Assembly: GCF_000498955.2 (NCBI RefSeq)
Contig: NZ_AYGX02000111.1
Location: forward strand, 1 to 32,191
DNA: 32,191 nucleotides
Source of the DNA: Lactiplantibacillus fabifermentans DSM 21115
GTDB taxonomy: Bacteria; Bacillota; Bacilli; Lactobacillales; Lactobacillaceae
Direction: 5' to 3'
The notes below the pieces were generated by a model. That model made no database searches. It was not told where the DNA came from and worked only from the letters and a program-made list of their open reading frames with translations. The translations under genes and the position numbers were made by a program. Of this stretch, positions 27,190-32,191 are shown in pieces (within the stretch, counting starts at the first letter, position 1; every line of letters begins with the position of its first letter).

Positions 27190-27465
27190 TTACTTCGTTG
27201 TCTTATCGTCTGTACCATGACCATGGAATGTCCGTGTAGGTACAAATTCACCTAACTTGTGACCGACCATATCGTCTTGGATGTAAACTGGGACATGCTT
27301 GCGCCCATCATAAACAGCGATAGTGTACCCAATGAAACTTGGGAAAATTGTTGAACGACGTGACCACGTCTTGATGACAGATTTCTTGTCAGAATCAGAT
27401 TGTGCATCGATTTTCTTTAAAAGATGCGCATCTGCGAAAGGTCCCTTCTTTAAACTACGACCCAT
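27190..27465 (-). CDS. rpsS: 30S ribosomal protein S19
   Basis: Small-subunit head protein; [44 protein letters not shown], and [15 protein letters not shown] are diagnostic. 91 residues. RBS GAGGTCACA, 39 nt after rplB. Confidence 0.99.
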   Translation of the reverse strand: MGRSLKKGPFADAHLLKKIDAQSDSDKKSVIKTWSRRSTIFPSFIGYTIAVYDGRKHVPVYIQDDMVGHKLGEFVPTRTFHGHGTDDKTTK

Positions 27466-27504
27466 CGTGTGACCTCCTCTCGAGAACTACAGTAATTAGA
27501 ATTT

Positions 27505-28344
27505 TTAGTGTTTGCCTGGACGACGACCACGAACGATAAGCTTGTTTGAACGAGCCTTCTTGTTCCGCGTCTTCTTACCAAGAGTCTTCTTACCCCATGG
27601 TGACATAGGAGATGGATGACCGATTGGCGCTTTACCTTCACCACCACCATGAGGGTGATCGTTAGGGTTCATTACAGACCCACGAACTGTTGGACGCTTA
27701 CCTTGCCAACGAGTACGACCGGCTTTACCTGAGTTGATCAATTCGTGTTGTTCATTACCAACAGTACCAATAGTGGCACGGCTAGTTAAAAGAACTAAGC
27801 GAACTTCACCAGATGACAAACGTACGATCGCGTACTTGCCTTCTTTACCAAGTAATTGCGCTGAGGTACCAGCTGAACGAGCTAATTGACCACCTTTACC
27901 AGGCTTCAATTCGATGTTGTGGATCACAGTACCAACTGGAATGTTAGTTAATGGTAATGCGTTACCAACCTTGATGTCGGCTTCGGCACCTGATTGAACT
28001 TGCATCCCAACTTCCAAACCTTTTGGTGCTAAAATATATGATTTCACACCGTCAGCGTAAACTAATAAAGCGATGTTAGCTGTCCGGTTAGGATCATATT
28101 CGATTGCTTTAACGGTTGCTGGAAGTTCATCCTTAATCCGCTTAAAGTCAACCAAACGGTATTGTTGCTTATGACCGCCACCACGATGACGAACAGTGAT
28201 GTGACCATAACTGTTACGGCCGGCAGTGTGACTTTGTGAGTCTAATAATGACTTTTCTGGTTTAGTCTTAGTAATTTCGGCGAAATCAGAACCAGTCATA
28301 TTACGACGGCCGTTAGTGGTTGGTTTATACTTCTTAATACCCAC
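27505..28344 (-). CDS. rplB: 50S ribosomal protein L2
   Basis: Essential protein near the peptidyl transferase centre. The 279 residues begin [20 protein letters not shown]. They include the SH3-like/OB segments and the conserved C-terminal loop [21 protein letters not shown] (with the functional histidine region), ending with basic [14 protein letters not shown]. 23 nt after rplW. Confidence 0.99.
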   Translation of the reverse strand: MGIKKYKPTTNGRRNMTGSDFAEITKTKPEKSLLDSQSHTAGRNSYGHITVRHRGGGHKQQYRLVDFKRIKDELPATVKAIEYDPNRTANIALLVYADGVKSYILAPKGLEVGMQVQSGAEADIKVGNALPLTNIPVGTVIHNIELKPGKGGQLARSAGTSAQLLGKEGKYAIVRLSSGEVRLVLLTSRATIGTVGNEQHELINSGKAGRTRWQGKRPTVRGSVMNPNDHPHGGGEGKAPIGHPSPMSPWGKKTLGKKTRNKKARSNKLIVRGRRPGKH

Positions 28345-28367
28345 TAGAGTTACCTCCTAAATTAGAT

Positions 28368-28661
28368 TTATTGTTGATCGTCGTTGAACAACTTAATTTC
28401 GTTAGAATCAGAACTTAAGGTAACAATAGCCTTACGACGCTTCTTAGTGTAGCCGGCGTAACGACCTTGACGCTTAAATTTCCCTTTAACGTTCATAACG
28501 TTAACTTTAACGACTTTAACATCGAAGATTTCTTCGATAGCTTTTTTAACTTGTGTTTTTGTTGCCTGTACGTTGACATCAAATGTATAGCGCTTGTCGT
28601 CCAAGTCAGCCATAGATGCTTCAGTAACTACAGGACGTAAAATTACATCGCGTGCTTCCAT
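28368..28661 (-). CDS. rplW: 50S ribosomal protein L23
   Basis: Tunnel-exit docking site for trigger factor and SRP. Ninety-seven residues with [36 protein letters not shown] and [11 protein letters not shown]. Its ATG shares one base with the rplD stop (TAATG), indicating coupled translation. Confidence 0.98.
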   Translation of the reverse strand: MEARDVILRPVVTEASMADLDDKRYTFDVNVQATKTQVKKAIEEIFDVKVVKVNVMNVKGKFKRQGRYAGYTKKRRKAIVTLSSDSNEIKLFNDDQQ

Positions 28662-29284
28662 TATGCGAGCGCCTCCCCTAATTGATCGAGGGCTTTTTGG
28701 GTAACGACTAATTTGTCACTGTTAGCAACATCTAAGACGTTAACACCTTTGGCTTTAAGGATCTTAACATTTGGTAAGTTACGACCTGCCAAAGCAGCCT
28801 TTTCGTTGTCCTCTTCAACCAAAACAAGAGTCTTGGTGTCTACATTGAGGTTGTTTAATACGTTAGCAAATTCTTTCGTCTTAGGTGCGTCGAAAGCTAA
28901 AGTTTCAACGGCAACTAAGCTGTTGTCTGCAACCTTTTGTGAAAGGACAGACTTAAGAGCTAAGCGCATAACCTTCTTAGGTAATTTATAGCTGTAAGAG
29001 CGAGGAGTTGGTCCGAAGACAATCCCACCTTTACGCCATTGTGGTGAACGGATAGAACCTTGACGCGCACGACCGGTACCCTTTTGACGCCATGGTTTAC
29101 GACCACCACCGCGACGAGCACTACGGTTCTTAACTGCGTGAGTTCCTTGACGCATTGATGCACGTTGCATCAAGATGGCATCAAAAACCACGTTTTCGTT
29201 AGGTTCAATCCCAAAGATTGCGTCGTTTAAAGTAACGTCACCATTTTGCGTACCGTCTTGTTTGTATAATGCTACGCTAGTCAT
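28661..29284 (-). CDS. rplD: 50S ribosomal protein L4
   Basis: Tunnel-lining protein. The 207 residues hold the extended loop with [20 protein letters not shown] and [19 protein letters not shown]. In enterobacteria L4 represses the S10 operon; whether the structured leader upstream of rpsJ has a like role here is not known. 18 nt after rplC. Confidence 0.98.
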   Translation of the reverse strand: MTSVALYKQDGTQNGDVTLNDAIFGIEPNENVVFDAILMQRASMRQGTHAVKNRSARRGGGRKPWRQKGTGRARQGSIRSPQWRKGGIVFGPTPRSYSYKLPKKVMRLALKSVLSQKVADNSLVAVETLAFDAPKTKEFANVLNNLNVDTKTLVLVEEDNEKAALAGRNLPNVKILKAKGVNVLDVANSDKLVVTQKALDQLGEALA

Positions 29285-29302
29285 GTATTATGTCCTCCTT
29301 TC

Positions 29303-29932
29303 TTATTTACTCTTTACTGATGTTTTAATCGTAACGAATGATTTGTTTGCGCCAGGGACATTACCCTTAATTAATAAGACGTTGTTTTCAACGTCGGCAC
29401 GAACAACCGTTAAGTTTTGCATCGTCCGTTGGTGATTACCCATCCGGCCTGGTAATTTCTTACCTTTGAAGACCCGGTTGATAATGGCACCTAATGAACC
29501 AGGACGACGATGGTAACGAGAACCATGGGCCATAGGGCCACGGCTTTGACCATCTTTATGGATATTACCTTGGTAACCATGACCTTTAGTGATACCCGTA
29601 ACGTCAACGGCGTCGCCGGCTGCAAAGATATCAGCCTTGACTTCGTCACCTACTGTGTAATCTCCAAGCTCAACATTACGAATTTCACGAATGAAGCGCT
29701 TAGGAGTCGTTTTTGCTTTTGCTGCATGACCTTGAGCAGGTTTGTTCGTCAAGACTTCACGCATGTCATCGACACCTAATTGGATTGCTTCGTAACCGTC
29801 GTTTTCGACAGTCTTAACTTGCAACACCGTGTTAGGTTGAGTTTCGATAACAGTAACTGGGATTAATTCGCCAGCTTCAGTGAAGACTTGCGTCATTCCT
29901 ACCTTTTTCCCTAAGATTCCTTTAGTGGTCAT
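29303..29932 (-). CDS. rplC: 50S ribosomal protein L3
   Basis: Large-subunit assembly protein close to the peptidyl transferase centre. The 209 residues start [19 protein letters not shown] and include the [24 protein letters not shown] loop (with the commonly methylated Gln region) and [29 protein letters not shown], 37 nt after rpsJ. Confidence 0.98.
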   Translation of the reverse strand: MTTKGILGKKVGMTQVFTEAGELIPVTVIETQPNTVLQVKTVENDGYEAIQLGVDDMREVLTNKPAQGHAAKAKTTPKRFIREIRNVELGDYTVGDEVKADIFAAGDAVDVTGITKGHGYQGNIHKDGQSRGPMAHGSRYHRRPGSLGAIINRVFKGKKLPGRMGNHQRTMQNLTVVRADVENNVLLIKGNVPGANKSFVTIKTSVKSK

Positions 29933-29969
29933 GAGTACACCTCCAATTAATTGATTTTATTTTTGTAAA

Positions 29970-30278
29970 TTAAAGCTTGATTTCAATATCTACACCGCTA
30001 GGCAAGTCTAACTTCATTAATGAGTCGACCGTCTTAGGCGTTGGGTTAACGATATCGATTAACCGCTTGTGAGTCCGCATTTCGAATTGTTCGCGTGACT
30101 TCTTGAACTTATGTGGTGAACGGAGAACCGTGTACACAGTACGTTCAGTAGGCAATGGAATTGGACCTGAAATAGTAGCACCAGTTCTCTTTGCCGTTTC
30201 AACAATCTTGTCAGCAGATTGATCAAGAATACGGTGTTCGTATGCCTTTAAGCGAATACGAATTTTTTGCTTTGCCAT
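29970..30278 (-). CDS. rpsJ: 30S ribosomal protein S10
   Basis: First gene of the S10-spc-alpha cluster; S10 is a small-subunit head protein also used in transcription antitermination with NusB. The 102 residues include [55 protein letters not shown], and the C-terminal [24 protein letters not shown]. Expressed from the promoter at 30450-30478 through a structured leader of about 160 nt. Confidence 0.99.
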   Translation of the reverse strand: MAKQKIRIRLKAYEHRILDQSADKIVETAKRTGATISGPIPLPTERTVYTVLRSPHKFKKSREQFEMRTHKRLIDIVNPTPKTVDSLMKLDLPSGVDIEIKL

Positions 30279-30443
30279 TGTTGTGACCTCCTTCGTCTAT
30301 TTTGAAAATAAGACTAGCTCCGTGAAAATTACCGCCACGTCCCATGACAATGTGGCCGGGCGTGTCGCAACCTTTCACATCAAAGCTAACTACGACTACT
30401 TGATGTCGGGGGGATACACTTATCCCCTTCTAAATACCAAGCA
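30279..30443 (-). promoter_or_regulatory. Structured 5' leader of the S10 cluster
   Basis: Between the expected transcription start (near 30443) and rpsJ there are three hairpins on minus. They are GGGGATA/TATCCCC (30410-30416 with 30421-30427); ACATCAAG with CTTTGATGT (about 30377-30406); and GCCAC/GTGGC (30334-30338 with 30352-30356) within a G+C-rich block containing CGCCCGGCCAC. No T-run suggests attenuation. The block looks like a conserved ribosomal-protein leader, possibly for autoregulation, but this is inference. Confidence 0.5.
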
Positions 30444-30449
30444 CAATCT

Positions 30450-30478
30450 ATAATAACTGAAAAGCTTTGTAATAGCAA
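30450..30478 (-). promoter_or_regulatory. Promoter of the S10-spc-alpha cluster
   Basis: Minus-strand TTGCTA (30478-30473), 17-bp spacer, TATTAT (30455-30450). A second candidate, a perfect TTGACA at 30642-30637, has only weak -10 options. Confidence 0.7.
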
Positions 30479-30491
30479 GTGCTCTCGCACT

Positions 30492-30798
30492 TTTTTCAAA
30501 CCATCGTTGTAAACCGTGTTACCTTTTTTGAACCAGCATCAATAAATGTAACATAAATCTGGTGAAAATAGTAGGCCTTTTAAGCTTTTATTTTCAGATT
30601 TAGCTTTTCGCGTTACATCTTTGCCTACTCGTCATTTGTCAATTGAACTACTGTGACCCTCTATGGCCAATTGGCGCAAAGACTAATTAGTAATATGGCA
30701 CGACAACATTAAGCATAATACGCGCGTTTTTCTACAATTGCAAGTCGTTACACATTTTTAATTCAAAATCTTGGGATTGATTTAATTGCAGCCATAGT
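30492..30798. other. Gene-free stretch upstream of the S10 promoter
   Basis: No gene seen. Contains the possible distal TTGACA on minus and, near 30583-30610, a loose A+T-rich inverted repeat (GAAAATA/TATTTTC). Otherwise unremarkable. Confidence 0.4.
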
Positions 30799-30974
30799 CC
30801 GCCTCCAGCCAGAAATGGGCACGCCGTGGTGCAGACCTGAAGCCAAAAAGCGGTCTTCAGGGCGGTTGGGTGCCTGGCATAGCCCACCAGTCGCCCAACT
30901 CGGCACATGTTCTAAGCGGCCACAAAACACCCGCTAAGAACATCGACACGGCGCGACCATTTCTGGCTTCCGGC
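30799..30974 (+). repeat. Structured intergenic repeat, copy 8
   Basis: A 176-bp element. TCC/TCC loop (30804-30806 and 30969-30971), 12-bp closing stem (30807-30818 with 30957-30968), second stem CGCCGTG/CACGGCG (30822-30828 with 30947-30953). Hairpins: CCTGAAG/CTTCAGG with loop motif CCAAAAAGCGGT; GTTGGGTG/CGCCCAAC capped by CTGG/CCAG; ATGTTCTAAGCGG/CCGCTAAGAACAT with an A-rich loop. The C-C mismatch seen in the first hairpin of copy 2 is absent here because the stem is shorter. The element is followed directly by TTTTT, so this copy would end as a terminator on plus. Confidence 0.9.
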
Positions 30975-31096
30975 TTTTTGCTATTTAAATGTAATCTACT
31001 ACTTCCATACTTAGCAACTTCGTGTATCTTGATTCAACAATAATGCCAATCATGTTTGGCAGGCTAACAGCTACTATTCGCATAGGTAGTTTACAT

Positions 31097-31131
31097 TGAA
31101 TAATCCGTCAATTGTTAGGTGGACGGATTGT
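31097..31131. other. Isolated hairpin upstream of the yjdF leader
   Basis: AATAATCCGTC and GACGGATTGTT pair across about 12 nt (near 31098-31130). There is no gene on either strand for it to terminate and only a weak T tract follows; its role is unclear. Confidence 0.4.
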
Positions 31132-31212
31132 TATTCTCTGTAATGGCCGTTCTGTGACAATTCTTTAAAAGATGATCTTCATTACGTCATTCGTGCTATG
31201 CTTAACTATGCG

Positions 31213-31310
31213 AGATTAAAAACACAGTCTGGTTGGTAGTCCAGACGCAGCCTCCGCTGTCAGTAACCTGCCTTCCTTGGTTGTCCTTATTTCGTAACGA
31301 AATTTAAGGG
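31213..31310 (+). promoter_or_regulatory. Candidate yjdF-type riboswitch
   Basis: The leader of the yjdF-like gene begins with AAAAACACAG and folds into GTCTGG/CCAGAC (31227-31232 with 31241-31246), a CAGC/GCTG hairpin (31248-31251 with 31256-31259), an AACC/GGTT stem, and ATTTCG/CGAAAT (31289-31294 with 31298-31303) just before the GGGAGGTG ribosome binding site. yjdF genes in Firmicutes are often preceded by the yjdF RNA, a riboswitch reported to bind azaaromatic compounds. The AACACAGTC start and CGCAGCCT segment agree with my memory of that motif, but I could not run a covariance search. Confidence 0.65.
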
Positions 31311-31320
31311 AGGTGTTAGT

Positions 31321-31737
31321 TTGATCAACCGATGCAAACTAACAGTATTTTTTGATCAACCATTTTACCGGGGTGTCTTTGAAGTCACCACCGCCAACAA
31401 GTTACAGGTTGCCAGAGTCACTTTTGGCACGCAACCACCAACTATGGCACAGCTACAATGGTTGATTACCAATCGGTGGCTAACGCTCCACTGGACCCAG
31501 CCAACGACACTTGACTATTCAATAGAATGTCAAAGTTGGCAAGTTAAATTAAAACACGCGCACCGTGAAGTCAAGCGTCGGGAAAATTCCCGACCAGCGC
31601 AAACCGTTTTATAATTGGCGCATCAACAAAACTTACGTGAAAAAAAGCAGCGTCGAAAACTACAACGCCAAACCCATCAAGCCGAAGTTCGTTTGAAACG
31701 CCGCGCCAAACATTTAGCCAAGCACCGCGGTCATTAG
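31321..31737 (+). pseudogene. yjdF: yjdF-like gene (DUF2992) with an in-frame stop codon
   Basis: TTG start behind AAGGGAGGTGTTAGT. The 97-residue first part, with KLTVFFDQPFYRGVFEV and LQVARVTFGTQPPT, matches the N-terminal domain of YjdF/DUF2992 proteins. A TAA at 31612-31614 stops it. The same frame then continues for 40 more codons to TAG at 31735-31737, giving a very basic tail ending KHLAKHRGH, which is the usual YjdF C-terminus. With the stop read through the product would be about 138 residues, the family length. One nonsense change thus removes the basic tail. Family function is unknown, probably tied to toxic azaaromatics. Confidence 0.85.
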
Positions 31738-31774
31738 TGGTAGTGTTAGCCGAGTATCATCGAAATACCGCAAA

Positions 31775-31813
31775 CGCTGCTAGTAATCCGCAATGATTAC
31801 TAGCGGCGTTTTT
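31775..31813 (+). terminator. Terminator of yjdF
   Basis: Stem CGCTGCTAGTAATC with GATTACTAGCGGCG (31775-31788 with 31795-31808, one G-T pair), then TTTTT; 37 bp after the original yjdF stop. Confidence 0.92.
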
Positions 31814-32139
31814 GGCACTTGCGTCCATAACTGACAATGCTACGCTAACCCGCGCTGACTGCCTGAATAGTGCTTATGTAGCTAGAACTCACTTATGCAG
31901 TTTAAACGGCTTAAAAGGCCGATTTACAAGGCTTCCGTTCAAATATATACAGTAGTGAACCGAAGAATATTCATAACTACGGTTAATTTACACATAAACA
32001 ATGTTATATAGGCGTGATTTGAGGTCATATTCAGTTTTAAAACGAATAACTATTCATTTAAAATGATTAAAGCGGATTGTCATTCTACGCTAACATATGA
32101 CAGGAGTATTGCTATCCCCATCTGCCCTAACTATGTTAT
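31814..32139. other. Gene-free right flank
   Basis: No gene or clear signal seen. A small AAACGGC/GCCGATTT hairpin lies near 31898-31924. The stretch runs into the right terminal repeat. Confidence 0.4.
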
Positions 32140-32191
32140 GGTAGATTGTAAAATTAATCCGAACGCTGTTCGGACAAAAAAGATCAGCTTC
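32140..32191. repeat. Right terminal inverted repeat (IS-like end)
   Basis: Exact reverse complement of 2-53. The boundary with unique sequence is GTTAT|GGTAG, against GTAAATC-side sequence on the left, so the two copies lie in unrelated sites and the contig probably ends in two separate copies of the same element. Confidence 0.85.

Noticed and set aside
30637-30642. Perfect TTGACA on minus as the S10 promoter
   Set aside because: No adequate -10 at 16-18 bp; the TTGCTA-17-TATTAT pair nearer the gene is better.
2814-30974. Reading the repeats as CRISPR arrays or simple terminators
   Set aside because: Copies are far apart, not spacer-repeat arrays; and they are multi-branched, with separate ordinary terminators beside several of them.
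2814-30974. Reading the repeats as insertion sequences or classic MITEs
   Set aside because: No transposase, closing-stem sequences differ completely between copies, so there are no shared terminal inverted repeats for a transposase; a mobile origin is still possible.
31898-31935. Possible decayed ninth repeat (small hairpin followed by GGCTTCCG)
   Set aside because: Only the end motif and one small hairpin are present; no other family part is found around it.
1-32191. tRNA or rRNA genes
   Set aside because: None seen on either strand.

Overview
The window reads as a chromosomal contig from a lactic acid bacterium of the Lactobacillaceae, most likely Lactiplantibacillus or a near relative. 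This rests on Firmicutes ribosomal gene order, strong AGGAGG ribosome binding sites, frequent TTG/GTG starts, a lactobacillus-type flavin-based extracellular electron transfer (EET) locus, and the character of the proteins. No database search was possible, so the species is an inference. The first 52 bases after position 1 and the last 52 bases are exact inverted copies of each other, so the contig probably stops at two copies of a repeated (IS-like) element.

Layout, left to right. (1) 1-2514, minus strand: ribose genes rbsR-rbsK-rbsD. The start of a fourth gene is cut right after its ATG by the terminal repeat. (2) 3026-4853, minus: truA, rplM, rpsI with a terminator. (3) 5433-7928, minus: ecfT, ecfA2, ecfA1, the shared energy-coupling module of ECF vitamin transporters. 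(4) 8260-14869: the EET locus. apbE and pplA lie on minus; ndh2, eetA, eetB and dmkB on plus. It encodes a membrane NADH dehydrogenase, demethylmenaquinone side-chain synthesis, a flavinylated surface lipoprotein and the enzyme that flavinylates it. The usual dmkA (UbiA-type prenyltransferase) is not in the window. (5) 16141-30478, minus: the complete S10-spc-alpha ribosomal cluster, rpsJ to rplQ, including secY, adk, infA, rpmJ and rpoA. (6) 31210-31813, plus: a candidate yjdF-type riboswitch and a yjdF gene broken by one in-frame stop codon.

In many Firmicutes rplQ is followed directly by ecfA1-ecfA2-ecfT-truA-rplM-rpsI. Here that order is kept but split between rplQ and ecfA1 by the EET locus plus repeats. 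The split is functionally suggestive, because the EET model needs flavin moved out of the cell by an ECF transporter and then attached to PplA by ApbE.

The most unusual content lies between the genes. Eight copies (seven full, one truncated) of a roughly 180-190 bp, highly structured element occupy six intergenic regions, on both strands. Their primary sequences differ greatly, but they fold into the same plan: a long closing stem, in six copies interrupted by a symmetric TCC/TCC internal loop; a second stem; and three hairpins with conserved loop motifs and many compensatory base changes. A-rich loops on one strand suggest they act as RNA. I do not recognise this family; it is the best candidate here for an undescribed system.
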